The notes beneath the pieces were generated by a model. It did not search any database. It was not told the origin of the DNA and worked only from the letters and a program-made list of their open reading frames with translations. This document shows positions 36,592-47,716 of a stretch of 64,000 bases of DNA, piece by piece. This DNA is from Adiantum capillus-veneris. Its lineage: Eukaryota > Streptophyta > Polypodiopsida > Polypodiales > Pteridaceae. A program made the position numbers and the translations under genes. Numbering within the stretch: the first letter of the stretch is position 1; each line of letters starts with the position of its first letter. The stretch is taken from positions 81,956,384 to 82,020,383 of the forward strand of contig CM043944.1 of the NCBI GenBank assembly GCA_014529385.2, in the 5' to 3' direction.

Positions 36592-37612
36592 GTAACTAAT
36601 CACGATTATTTACTTTTGTCAGTTTTTTACACTTTCTAGCTTGGTTTGGCAAGTATACACTCTGTTGAAGTCCTTGGACAAGTTTCAACAAGTTTGGACA
36701 AAATCTATTCAAGTTTACCAACTGTTTTGTGTCCGCAGACTCTAATTTTGAAATTCTGGCTTAAGTCTCACTTTTGTGATCCAAATTTCACCAAAATAGA
36801 TTTGTGTGGTCTACTTGAGATGCTTGACCTTGTGGTATACTCAAATTTGCAAAATTTCTAATTTTAAAAGCAGATGTAAATAATCGCGATTATTTACTCC
36901 ACCTATATTTTTGTAAATTTTTGTCCCAATTTTGACACAGATATGTTAAGCACCTCAAGTTAAGGTCCCTAGCCGAGTTTCATCAAGTTTTGACTATTTT
37001 TTGTCAAATGGTCATCAGTTTTCTCTCCGCAGACTATCTTTGCAAATTTGGTCACAATTTCTAATCTAGTGATCCAAATCTTACCAAATTTGGTTTGTGG
37101 CTTATTACAACATGGTAAAATTAGTGGTATGCTGACTGGGCCAAAAAAGTTGAAAAATGGGACAGAAGTAAACAATCGTAATTATTTACAACTGGTAATT
37201 TTTTTCATCTTTTTGGTCAAGTAATCATTTACACATGTTTATCACATCAATACAAGCCTATGAATCAAATTTCATCAAGTTTGGACAAATTTTTCCCCAA
37301 CTTACACTCAAGTTTAAAAATTTCAGTACAAGCTTTAGTTTTTACAGAGTTTTTTGCCAGTTTGGTGATCAAAATCTTTTGGGCCTTTACAAAACTTGTT
37401 TGTGCACATGCAATGAGTCAATGGTATGAACCTTGGTCAAATCTGGGTTGAAAGTTAATAATCGTGATTATTAACTTCAAGCTTGAAACGAACACTTTTG
37501 TGCAATTTTTTCAAAGAAGACTAGTCTTTACATGACCTATTTTAAACCCATGAATCAAGTCAAAACTTACTTTGGCCTAAAATGTCAAGAAAAAGTAAAT
37601 AATCTGAGTTTT
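36592..37612 (-). repeat. Gypsy leader array with 22-bp palindromic cores
   Basis: The perfect palindrome (half-site GTAAATAATCG plus its reverse complement) is at 36876-36897. Variants are at 36592-36613, 37168-37189 and 37454-37475, with a left half only at about 37595. Spacing is 284, 292 and 286 bp. A related ATCGCGATTAAC lies in the LTR at 38460-38471. The array occupies the untranslated leader between PBS and gag. Confidence 0.75.
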
Positions 37613-38157
37613 GGTCAACTCTTGAAATTTTTACCTCAAAGTGTCCTTGAGCTTACCCACAGGTTCAGACAACTTTTATGCTTACTGTCCAGTCGGATCG
37701 AGTGGTTTTGAGTCTTTTCATGCTATTTCTAGCCGTACACCTGAAATTCTACAACTTCAAAGAACACTCATACTTGATTCTTTCAGAGAGAGCAATGTTC
37801 TGAAATCCACCTCGGATCCTACTTACCTACTCCTAGATTCTCATGCAATGGGGTTGTAGAAAGTGTCCACAAACACTCGTTTCTTTTTATCTTTTATGAT
37901 TTTCTGAGCTTTGATCTTAAGACTTTGATCTTAACCATTCCCAAAATCCTAATCTAATTCTACAATCCTACAATCCTACAATCCTAAAGGCACTCAGCAA
38001 GTACTATTACTTCCAAGATACCTCTACACAGCAAAAGACGACAATCTTAAGCTATGTGTTTTCTACAAGAAAGTTTTGAACTCTAGGCTATCCTATAGGA
38101 AGTTAAAGGATAACTTCACAAGACGCTCGTGTTTCCCCCTAGTTTAGGTCTCTTCGA
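37613..38157 (-). other. Gypsy 5' untranslated leader
   Basis: Non-coding region between the PBS and the palindrome array. It contains a small CCTACAATCCTACAATCCTA direct repeat at about 37965-37987. Confidence 0.5.
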
Positions 38158-38175
38158 TCCCCGGAAGAGGCGCCA
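38158..38175 (-). other. Primer-binding site of the gypsy element
   Basis: The minus strand reads TGGCGCCTCTTCCGGGG two bases after the LTR end. The TGGCGCC start is typical of plant Ty3/gypsy primer-binding sites (Asp/Arg-tRNA type); which tRNA is not determined. Confidence 0.75.
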
Positions 38176-38177
38176 AA

Positions 38178-38888
38178 TGTGGGACGCATGTCTAACCTCA
38201 CCATCCTATCTTATTGCAGTATTAGTGAGAACCACGATTAAATTGTCAATCCATGGGATGAAGCTGACTCGACTAGTGCATAGAGGCTACAAGAGGGTGT
38301 TGATCTCTCGAAAAACAACTAACAACTCGCATCTAACTCAAGCTACACTCAAGTGACTGAAATCACCAAAAGCCAATCGCTTATCGACAAACAAATCACA
38401 TCCGTTACAGCATTAGATGACATCCAAACGTAACGAAACTTCTAGGTCAAGTTTCAAAATCGCGATTAACAGCAGTGGATTTTTGACCTAATCATTTTCG
38501 AACCAGAATGCATCTAAATGCTTAGTAATGATGCCCCAATACCCCGCCTATGCTTAGTTTTTGATTTGAAAGTGTAAATTCCTAGTTATGATGTCGCGGG
38601 TAGGCGATTTCAAACGCTACAAAATACTGTGAACTGATTACGTCAATGCGTAGAGCTCTTACTTGCGGTTGCAATGCAACAAATGTGACTGCAATGTGAT
38701 AACCGGGGAGGGAGTAGAAAGCGCGAGAAGGAGAGGAGTGAGCACCGTTAGCTCACACTGCGTTTCTATTATCCAAAACTTCAAAATAACTTACAAAAAT
38801 TGGCTTTTATACCTTAGCCAAGGTTTTTGGTGGTCAAAACTAATAATCTGGGAGTTCTACCAAAGATGGGTAACAACAGGTTGACACA
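38178..38888 (-). repeat. 5' LTR of the gypsy element
   Basis: On the minus strand it begins TGTGTCAACCTGTTG and ends GCGTCCCACA, with canonical TG/CA. About 711 bp long. The outer boundary is inferred from the TGTG start and from the resumption of unrelated sequence after 38888; a second LTR is not available to confirm it. Confidence 0.6.
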
Positions 38889-38989
38889 ATCTGGAAGCTT
38901 ATAGCCCTGACTCATTAATTACAGAGTTTATCCAAGAAAATAGGAGTTACAATATTCCTGATTTATCAAAATAATAAATGTTTTACAAT

Positions 38990-39602
38990 GAGAACTCTGA
39001 AAAATGGTATCTGTGTTAGTTGCTGCTAATAAAGAGCTACAAGAAGAAGACTTTGAGGTACCACTCATAGATGCTGAACAAGTACCCATGGTCCAGCTGT
39101 CTAAGGTTGATGAAGATGCACTTAAGGAGGAAAGGGCTATCGAAGCCCATTTCTTCATGCTCGTCGAGGTTGTGCCGACGGGGTTATTTGTACTTGGTTA
39201 TTTGGAATAAAGTAAAAGCAGTCATTGTCCGCTTTCTAGCATGTTTACCCCCCCTCCCCCCCCAATTCTGTTGCTCTTGTGATTGTGTCTGCGGTGTTGG
39301 GTGCATGTGTAGGCAAGTTTGTCCCCATCGAACCGGAAATGTCTTGTGGCAAAGAAAGAGAGAGAGAGAGAGGCTTTGGGTGTGCGTGGGAAGCTCAGTA
39401 ATGTGCGTCATGCAGTGCATATGTGTTTGATCGCGATCGGATATAATGTGATTGACTTGAGAAATGCACAGGCGGCGGCCTGCTAGCAGGAAAGAGAATT
39501 TTTGAAGATGAATCCGAGTGGATTGGGGTGCTGTGTTTACCCTGAGCTATAGAGAGGCAAGTTGTTTGTGTCCTGGGTGTGTACTCCCTTCCCCCTATGC
39601 AA
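38990..39602 (+). repeat. Duplicated host unit, intact copy
   Basis: The plus frame 39004-39210 (VLVAANKELQEEDFEVPLID ... HFFMLVEVVPTGLFVLGYLE) has no family I recognise. From about 39140 to 39602 the sequence is repeated at about 40940-41091 and 47564-47937, where an LTR element splits it. The unit includes a short (GA)n at about 39355-39372. Because it is uninterrupted here, it shows the empty target site of that element (CTCTTGTGATTGTGTCTGCG). Confidence 0.7.
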
Positions 39603-39719
39603 CGAGTCTACCTCTCATGTCTGGCACTGATCAGTGTGTCTTGTGCGTCGTACAAAGTCGTAGAAGGTTCGTGCGCTCTAGGTCTCTCAAGCTCTCTCTC
39701 ACTTGTGAATAGTGAAAAT

Positions 39720-40320
39720 GAGCTAATAAGTGGACCCAAATAAACCTATATCGGGTTTTTCGGACCACTTGTTGCCAAACTTGACATGTGCTCCTATGTT
39801 GTCGCAAAATGCACTTTAGGCTAAGAAATTTCTTCATTTGGACTCCGTTTTCAAAAAAATTGTCATTTCGTCCAAAAACTAGCCAATCGGCTTTCCGTAA
39901 CTTTTCGCATACTTACACTCCGTCTTCACCATAAGCTGTCAATCACTCCCATATTTTGTTTTTTTTGTCACCATGTCGCTATTTCACCTGCTTTTTTTAT
40001 TTTTCTTTGTTTTTTTAAAATATTAACAAAAAATAAACAAAAATAGCTAACTTGATCCAAAAAATACCCATAGATCAAGATAATTAGATAGTAGCAAGTA
40101 ACAAGCCACTACATACATCGATCCGTAGTATTTTTGGCTCGATTGCTCCATGTTCTCACTTTTTTAGCATAAAAACTACAATTTTTATATATGGACAGAC
40201 ACTTAAAGGCTCATCTTTGGTGTTTGTCCTCTGGTTCCTATTGTAACACATTAATTAAGGACATATATACTTGCTTTTACCTCAATTTTGCAATCAAACA
40301 TAAAAAACCTCCAAAGTCAT
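39720..40320. other. Unassigned AT-rich spacer
   Basis: No recognised gene. Several T-rich and A-rich runs lie around 39955-40040. Confidence 0.4.
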
Positions 40321-40499
40321 GGAGAATAGTGCCCCTTTTTACAAGAGTTTGCGACCCGTGTGGGAACGTCGATCAAGTGGGGCATGGGACCCTTTTAAAA
40401 AAGGGCTAAAGACTCCAAGGGAGCAACAACAACGCCTCATTGCCCCCTGGAGTGTAGGGAGAGAGGAGGGGGCAACGACGGCGCTGGAGTGCAAAGAGC

Positions 40500-40745
40500 A
40501 AGGAGGGAAAGAGGGTTTGGCTTTTAAAAGAAAAAGGAAAAAGGGGAAGGTAAGCAAGGCGTTGTCGTCGAGGAGGGAGAGAAGAAAAATAAGAGAAGGA
40601 AAAGGAGAAAAGGGAAAGGAAAAGAAGAGAAGGAGAAAGAAGGAAAAAGAAAAGGGAAAGAAGACAAGGAAAAAGGAGGAAAAGGAAAACGGAAGAAAGG
40701 AAGGAGAGGGAAGAAAAAAAAAAAGAAGGAGAAGGTTTTTTTTCG
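40500..40745. repeat. Long purine-rich (AAG/GGA) low-complexity tract
   Basis: The plus strand is almost wholly A and G for about 220 bp, producing an apparent Lys/Arg/Glu-rich frame (40319-40921). The frame is probably a by-product of composition. Strand asymmetry of this length can form triplex or bent DNA; that is inference. Confidence 0.7.
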
Positions 40746-40920
40746 AGCAAGGGGTGAAGGCAAGAAAAAGAGGATTCTGTGGCTTCGTCTTCGGCTTCTG
40801 CTGTTTAGGAAGGGGTGAGTTCGAACAGGTTTTTTTCCTTTTTTCAGGTGATGGAAGCTCGATGGAGCTTGTGCAGGTGTGCAACCGCAACAAAGGTGGG
40901 AGAAGAGAGACTCCACCATA

Positions 40921-41091
40921 GCAATGGCATCAAGGAGGGCTGTTGAAGCCTGTTTCTTCGTGCTCGTCAAGGTTGTGCCAACGCGATCATTTGTACTTTG
41001 TTATCTGGAATACAATAAAAGCAGTCATTGTCCACTTTTTGGCATGTTTTGCCCCTTCCCCTCCCTCTATTCTGTTGCTCTTGTGCTTGTG
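40921..41091 (+). repeat. Duplicated host unit, left part of split copy
   Basis: Matches 39120-39280 (for example GCAGTCATTGTCC and CTGTTGCTCTTGTG). It is interrupted after TTGTG at 41091 by the LTR element and resumes at 47564. Confidence 0.8.
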
Positions 41092-42121
41092 TGTTGGACG
41101 GATACGCCGTGACGAACGTCAGCATAGCGAGAACTCACCTAACATATAATGTCAACTGAGGACGAAGCTCGACCCGCAGGCGTGTGGAAGCAAGCAAAGG
41201 GTGTCAACCTCTACTCGACCGACTAATGACTACTTCCTACAAAGATATGTCTAAGCTACAATCTTCAAGAGTGCTTAAGAAGAGATTTCCTACAACGTTT
41301 ACAAGAGACAAACACCCATCAAACAGTTTCGAAACGCCACAGAACTTGAAGGAGACCCTACTAACACCAATAGGTCGCTCTCCCTAAGGTCCATGAACCA
41401 AAATCTCAATCCAAAACACCCGGTGCAAAATCGCGTAGGATGTCTGGCCGAAATTTGCAGGTCATCGTTTCCAAAAACTAAAGTGCCCAATGCGAATGCG
41501 TGGATATGCTGAAATGCAGAAACGGACAACGTATGCTCACCGAATCACCAGATGAAGCTCGTAGATGGAGCTCGCAAAACCGGACCGTACGCGTGCAATG
41601 TAGGTATTGGCGCGTAGCTCTCGTCGAGGGCAACACGCTGCACTTCTCTGCACTCAATTCCGACCATCGATGCTCGCGTAGCGTCAAGATGAAGCTCTCA
41701 CTCTCTCTCGTACACAGTACGCTCACTCATAGACAGTAGATCAGATTATTAGAAGTCTCCTTACAAAGCTTTAGGTTTTGGTTTATATACTAAACCTTAG
41801 AAAACCTAATGTCCGGCCAAAATGACCTGATTTGTCCCTAGGCTTCTATAGAGCTTAGCTGGCTGTGCTCATCCAATAAGCATCTGTGGCCAAAATACAA
41901 TTGCCGACTTAAAATATGAAGTTCCCGTAAACATTACAAAAGTGGCCGTAATGGCTCAAAATGATAATAACGGGATATTCGATGATGTCCATGAGCTTTT
42001 ATCTTCACATTACAACATCCATCTTCATCTTCATCACTTCGTCAGCATCTTCATATGGAATCTTTGAGGAATCTTCATGGAATCTTTGTGGAAGTGTTGT
42101 TGAAAGGTTGACCTGTCAACA
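41092..42121 (-). repeat. 3' LTR
   Basis: On the minus strand it begins TGTTGACAGGTCAACC and ends CGTCCAACA. It aligns with the 5' LTR along its whole length with few changes and a few small indels, so the insertion looks young. It carries the motif GCGTAGGATGTCTGGC that recurs in the element's leader. Confidence 0.9.
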
Positions 42122-42133
42122 CTCTCCCCCTCC
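42122..42133 (-). other. Polypurine tract
   Basis: GGAGGGGGAGAG on the minus strand, directly before the 3' LTR. The same string occurs again at about 42302-42313, a possible second (internal) polypurine tract. Confidence 0.8.
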
Positions 42134-42313
42134 GAAGTCTTGTCGTCCCCGACAAGATCCTATGTCTGCAGTGGCCTTGACGAGTGCTTCATGTTTTGGT
42201 GTTGGTTGAAGCTTTGGTTGTTGCAGTTGCTTCTACTCGATGCTTTGTATGTTGTAGGGTTACCTTTTTCTTGTACATGTAGTGTAGTTGAAGCTATAGC
42301 TCTCCCCCTCCGA

Positions 42314-43329
42314 TTGGTTGTTGTATCGTGAATAAGTCGAGTGAGGTTTGTTGTTGCAGCAAGTCTTTATCTTGGCAGCTCTGTATTGTTTGTTCTTTGG
42401 GTGTCATCCTGCATGTGTACTTGTAATCTTGAAGCCTTTTGAATTTTTTCTGGGCCGTTCCCCTTTGATCTTCTAGTTGATGAGCATGTAGTTGTTTGGG
42501 GATGTCGTTGGTCTGCTTTTCTGTGTTTTTATAAGAAAAATGAAGTAGTAAAAATAAAATGTGGCGTATATTACAAAATGAAGGTCTTGGATACATGGAT
42601 AGGACTAAAGGGTAAAACCCAGTGGGAAAAAAATGCCTTTAGTCACAATTAAATATGAGGCTATATGTACTTATGCTCGGATGTAACCGAGTTTTGTTGA
42701 GTTAAAGTACTTATGGCCGTATGGCTACTATTTTTGACTGGATATACATTGGATAAGTGTTAGTAGCTTGAAGTCAGATTCATTGTTGTTGAGCAAATGC
42801 TCATGAAACCTGTTACCGCTTCGTCATCATCATTTTGTTGTGTAAGTGCATGGGTGGAACACAAATAGTGTCAAATGCAAACGTCCAATGATGGGACATT
42901 GTATATGCTTGCACAGATAGATGCATGGGAAACAATATGTTGTGCGAGAAGAGTTTGAATGGGTGCTTCCAGGAGTGAACGTAGCTAGAGAAGCAAAAAT
43001 ATATTTGACTTCAAGAGCTGCTGTTACTCACAAGAAGGGCTGTTGATGCTCGAGTTTTTTTTTTCGCTCTCCTCACTGTGTACATGTGCGTGAGTGTTTT
43101 TTGGACTACTCTGCCACTCCACCGATTAAAATAATTAGACTTTGACTCTTATGCTCACCTATCCAGCATGAGCGACATGACTTACATATGCTCAACTCTT
43201 CCAGCTTGAGCTATAATCTATATATCTAGACTCATAGACCACAAAAAATATTAAGACATGAAGCTAGAGTCTGATGCTTGCTCATTTAGTGGCTCAACTG
43301 CCCAACTCTTGACTCTTATGCCATGATTT
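42314..43329 (-). other. 3' untranslated interior of the non-autonomous element
   Basis: No coding signal beyond a weak 100-codon minus frame (42596-42294). No RT or integrase motif on either strand. Confidence 0.5.
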
Positions 43330-44107
43330 TTATGGCGACTTGACTTCTTGGAAGCTTTCGACCAAGAATAGGTTTTGAAATTCAAAACTCCGATCCTCGA
43401 AGAGAGGATTTGTAAAGGACCATACTGGCAATATTCGTTTCTTTTGCCATACCTGGGTGACCTTGGTTGTCAAAATTTCTTTTTGTTGTTGATGGTCCCT
43501 TGGTTGAGAAGATTGGCTCGCTCCACTCTCCGTAACACTTTGTCCATCATGTCTTGACATTTCTTGAGAGCTAGAGATGACTTCAATCTTCTTCGGTATG
43601 TGCTGTTCTTTTGGCACCCATTTGTATCTGCATCCTGTGATTGAAGAATGTTTACCTGGCATCTTTGGTAGCCAGATTCTCCGATTTCCTTGATAATAAC
43701 CTTGTGCTTGAAGAATTGTAGATGGTACTTCACATGATTTTTGTGATGTCGTCTTGAGATGTACAAGAGTGTCATTTGTGGGATTTTGTGCCGATGAAGT
43801 CTGATGATGTTGTGAAGGCTAGTTTGATTTGAAATTTCCTATGTACTTGTGACGGGCCTTGTTGGTTGGTCTCCTTTGGTGAGAGGAATATGAGCCTTGT
43901 TGCTTTTGGGGATGCTTTTTGAAACCTTTATCCACCGCATAAGCCGAGGTCTATAGTTTTGGTAACCAAAGTTTCTTTTGACCCTCATAGTAGCCTTGCT
44001 CTGCTAAAAGTTTCTTTTTGAAACCTTTATCCACCGCATAAGCCGAGGTCTATAGTTTTGGTAACCAAAGTTTCTTTTGACCCTCATAGTAGCCTTGCTC
44101 TGCTAAG
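43330..44107 (-). CDS. W[LV]PK-repeat region of the non-autonomous element
   Basis: The minus frames contain repeated motifs of the form YYxGxxxxWLPK and YKWVPKEQ. An exact 99-bp tandem duplication (units starting at 43915 and 44014) adds another YYEGQKKLWLPKL copy. The second protease-like ORF of the gypsy element (27660-27944) ends with similar IWVPK repeats. Function is unknown. The repeats may be short linear binding motifs in a nucleocapsid-like tail. The reading is broken by frameshifts. Confidence 0.45.
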
Positions 44108-44120
44108 CTGTAGTGGGAGG

Positions 44121-45394
44121 CTATCCATCCCATGTGATCCATATTGGGTCCTTGACTTTGATTTCTTCAGCTTTAATGTAGACCTTTGAAAACCTTTGGC
44201 GGCGGTGATCTTGCAGTGTAGGGTATTTCGGTTGAAAGATTTTCTTTGGAGTCTGCCTTTCATGTGGAAGCATGTGGTCAGTTGATGTAGAAGCTCTGTC
44301 TTGAACTTTTATGGGTTGGATTGAAGACTCTGATTTAAGGGGCTGCTTCTGTTGGTAGGACATTTCTGGACTCATTTTGGCTTTGCCTTTGTCAGTAGCC
44401 AATAATCTTGGAGCGGTCGTAGGCTGGCCTTTTTGAGAGCTAGTTCTGATGACCATTGTTGAAAATCCAGGTTCTTGTTCAACTGTCTTTGCCCATTTCT
44501 TGGACAAAATCAAATGTGTGCTCATTTTCGATGAATCCACCACTATGAATTTGTCTTTAATGACCTTTGACCGTAGTTTAAGGGTGGCTTCTGCAATCCC
44601 CAAACTTGTGACCTCGATTCCATGTGATATGGAAACCTTTACCTGAATTTCATACAACTCCGGCTTATCTAGAAGTAACCATAGCCCATAAAACATGACA
44701 TTCATCGTGGCACTGGAATCTATCTCTGCTGTGAAATTGGACTTCATTTTCTCATGCACGTCCAATGAGAATTTAATCTTCTTGTTGGCTGCCAAGTAAC
44801 TGATGTCCTCTTTGCTTTTGGTACTTGTCTTGGACTTTTGTGCCTTGGAAGCTTTGTCATCCTCTTGTATGTTGAACTTCTTTGTCATTTGACTGGTTGT
44901 AGCATGTCCCAAGTGCTTACTATCTTCTGATCTATAGCTTTGGAGAAGGTCTATAGCCTGAGCTGCTTGTTGGTCTTCATTGCTAATTTTTTACTGTGAC
45001 GCCTTGATTCTTGATTTCAGAAGCTCTCTGTCGTAGCAGGTTGTTGAGGTTGACTCTCTTCTTCTGATGCAATGGTCGCCGTGGCCTTTGGTTTCATTGT
45101 TCCATGGGTTTTTGTAGAGTCTCTTCTCAAAAATATTCATTCATATCCTGTATTGCTTGTCTTTGGTAGTCAATCTTGGACTCAGTCATTTCCTGTTCTT
45201 CTGTGCATTCTATGTCTTTAGTTACATCTTCTTATAGCTTCTTATACTCTTTGATTTGTTCAATCACCAATGAAGAGTCCACAATAGAGAATTTATTTGG
45301 TAGACGTTCAACTTCATCCATTGATTCTACTTGCATGTCTTCCACTTGTGACGTGGCACTAAGATTTTTTGTTTTCAATCTTCACTTTCACTGA
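44121..45394 (-). pseudogene. Protease-like ORF of the non-autonomous element
   Basis: The minus frame 44912-44121 (263 codons) contains FTAEIDSSATMNVMFYGLWL, which aligns with the DSGAT loop of retropepsins but has Ser in place of Gly, and later a SKMSTHLILSKKWAKTV segment like the LGxxW helix. Lys/Ser-rich stretches flank it. Upstream frames to 45394 (VEDMQVESMDEVERLPNKFS) appear to be its N-terminal part, interrupted by stops. Loss of the loop Gly argues against catalysis. It is related in layout to 27660-28460. Confidence 0.55.
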
Positions 45395-45489
45395 CCCAAA
45401 TGAGATGAAACTTATCACATGCACTCAATAAAACATTTAGAACATGCCTATGGAGTCATCCCATGGTTTGGTCTCAAAATTAGGCCTTG

Positions 45490-45980
45490 GACACAATTTG
45501 GGTAGGATGTCTGGCAATTCTTGTCTTTTGGCTTTAATGTGTCAAAATTTGGTCAAATTTCCACTTTCCAGGTGAAAATAGGGTAGAACCTACCTTCTAA
45601 ACACACTGGTAACCTCAGACTTTCAAAAAAGTGCCTAGATCACCTTGTAGAAATCCTACGTGTAGGATGTCTACTGCTTATTTTTTCAGACTGAAGTGTC
45701 CCTGATGCTTCCGTATGTTCTCAACAAGTGCAAATATACTTCACAATTGCAAAAACATGCAAAAATCACTCAATTTAAGCCTTTTCTGAAATTTTACATG
45801 TTCTGACTCCTTCTTTTGGCTTTTGGTCAACAAAAATAGGGAAAAACACTCAAGTCAATATGTTACTAGGGTAAAACCTACCCTCTGAACCCACTGGTAT
45901 CCTTAGTTTCCCCAAATTCCCTGCCAAAAGTGCCCTGGAGACATCCTACGCATAGGATGTCTACTGTCTTAAAATGCAAA
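45490..45980 (-). repeat. Leader repeats with palindromic cores (second family)
   Basis: Two units are about 290 bp apart. Each has a GGTARAACCTACCYTCTRAA box (about 45577 and 45868), then a palindromic TCCTACGNNTAGGA followed by TGTCTACTG (about 45655 and 45946). A further TAGGATGTCTGGC is near 45505. The LTRs contain GCGTAGGATGTCTGGC (41433 and 46846). The layout parallels the gypsy leader at 36592-37612, with a different sequence. Confidence 0.6.
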
Positions 45981-46484
45981 TTTTTTCTAGTAGTAGTACT
46001 CCCTATGCTCTGTAGAGCTCTCAACAGTAATCACAGAAACTTTTGGACTTCAAATCAGCTTCCAACACCATTTACCGTCTTTCCTACTTAGCGTTTTCCA
46101 CTTCTCTGATGAGCCTAACAACAAATAAGACATGCATAAAGTACTCTAGATCAACAATCAAGATATCCTACTTACCCTACTCCTACTCATCATGTGAGAT
46201 GGTGATTTTGATGTCTTGGTTGCTTCCTGGCCTCACACGGACTCTCAAGTCAACCTACCACCACATCTACCACTCCAACTCCTACTCTCTACACCACAAC
46301 CTACTACTACCTAATACTACCTAAGACGGAAGATCTAGGCTAGACACACGCTCCCTAGACTCCTCCTAAGATCTAGAGAGTCCACCACCCTCTGATCCTA
46401 TCTAAATGTAAAACAGTGCTCTAGCAAGCCACAGGGACCTCTATCCTCAAGGACTAGTCTCGGTCACCTACTTAGGGCCCTCAT

Positions 46485-46501
46485 CCCCGGTAGCGGTGCC
46501 A
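46485..46501 (-). other. Primer-binding site of the non-autonomous element
   Basis: The minus strand reads TGGCACCGCTACCGGGG one base after the LTR end. It has the same form as the PBS of the gypsy element at 38158-38175, with different central bases. Confidence 0.8.
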
Positions 46502-46502
46502 A

Positions 46503-47563
46503 TGTTGGACAGATAAGCGGTGACGGACGTCAGCATAGCGAGAACTCACCTAACATATAATGTCAACTAAGGATGAAGCTCGACCTGTAGGCGCGTGGAA
46601 GCAAGCAAAGGGTGTCAACCTCTACTCGACCGACTAATGACTACTTCCTACAGAGATATGTCTAAGCTACAGCCTTCAAGAGTGCTTAAGAAGATATTTC
46701 CTACAACGCTTACAAGAGCCAAACACCCATCAAACAGTCTCGAAATGTCACAGAACTTGAAGGAGACCCTACTAACACCAATAGGTCGCTCTCCCTAAGG
46801 TCCATGAACCAAAATCTCAATCCAAAACACCCGGTGCAAAATCGCGTAGGATGTCTGGCCGAAATTTGCAGGTCATCGTTTCCAAAAACTAAAGTGCCTA
46901 ATGTGTAGCTCTACTCAATGTGAACGCGTGGATATGCTGAAATGCAAAAACGGACGACGTATGCTCACCGAACCACCAGGTGAAGCTCGTAGATGGAGCT
47001 CGCAAAACCGGACCGTACGCGCACAATGTAGGTATTGGCGCGTAGCTCTCGTCGAGGGCAACACGCTGCACTTCTCCGCACTCAATTTCAACCACCGATG
47101 CTTGCGTAGCGTCAAGATGAAGCTCTCACTCTCTCTCGTACACAGTATGATGACTCACAAACAGTAGATCAGATTATTAGAAGTCTCCGTACAAAGCTTA
47201 GGTTTTGGTTTATATACTAAACCTTAGAAAACTTAATGTCCGGACAAAATGACATGATTTGTTCCTAGGATTCTATAGAGCTTAATTACAACACCGTGAG
47301 TTGGCTTTGCTCATCCAATAAGCATCTGTGGCCAAAATACAATTGCCGACTTAAAATATGAAGTTCCCGTAAACATTACAAAAGTGGCCGTAATGGCTCA
47401 AAATGATAATAACGGGATATTCGATGATGTCCATGAGCTTGTATCTTCACATTACAACATCCATCTTCATCTTCATCACTTCATCAACATCTTCATATGG
47501 AATCTTTAGAGAATCTTTGAGGAATCTTTATGGAAGTGTTGTTGAAAGGTTGACCTGTCAACA
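46503..47563 (-). repeat. 5' LTR
   Basis: Begins and ends as the 3' LTR does (TGTTGACAGG...CCAACA on the minus strand). It is slightly longer because of small insertions, such as one near 46910 and one near 47290. Confidence 0.9.
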
Positions 47564-47628
47564 TTGTGTCCGCGGTGTCAGGTGCGTGTGTAGGCAAGTT
47601 TGCCCCCATCGAATTGCTGGTGTCTTGT

Positions 47629-47716
<88 letters not shown>

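Larger units (their letters stand above)
27660..38888 (-). mobile_element. Ty3/gypsy element, minus strand, 3' LTR not found
   Basis: Order on the minus strand: 5' LTR (38178-38888), PBS (38158-38175), leader with palindrome repeats, gag, protease, RT, RNase H, integrase, then a second protease-like ORF. All coding parts are broken by stops and frameshifts, so it is inactive. A copy of the LTR was not found between 25 and 28.5 kb, so the 3' end is truncated or replaced. Confidence 0.8.
41092..47563 (-). mobile_element. Complete non-autonomous LTR retrotransposon
   Basis: Two LTRs of about 1.03-1.06 kb (41092-42121 and 46503-47563) flank a 4.4-kb interior. The target-site duplication TTGTG is perfect on both sides (41087-41091 and 47564-47568). 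On the minus strand a PBS follows the 5' LTR, and a polypurine tract GGAGGGGGAGAG (42122-42133) abuts the 3' LTR. The interior has a gag/protease-like ORF with WLPK repeats but no recognisable RT, RNase H or integrase, so it must depend on another element. The empty site is preserved at 39265-39300. Confidence 0.9.

Noticed and set aside
36592-37612. CRISPR array (regularly spaced palindromic repeats)
   Set aside because: Spacing is about 290 bp, the repeats are variable, and the context is a plant retroelement leader.
40319-40921. 200-codon Lys/Arg/Glu-rich protein
   Set aside because: It arises from a purine-only tract and has no domain or recognisable start context.
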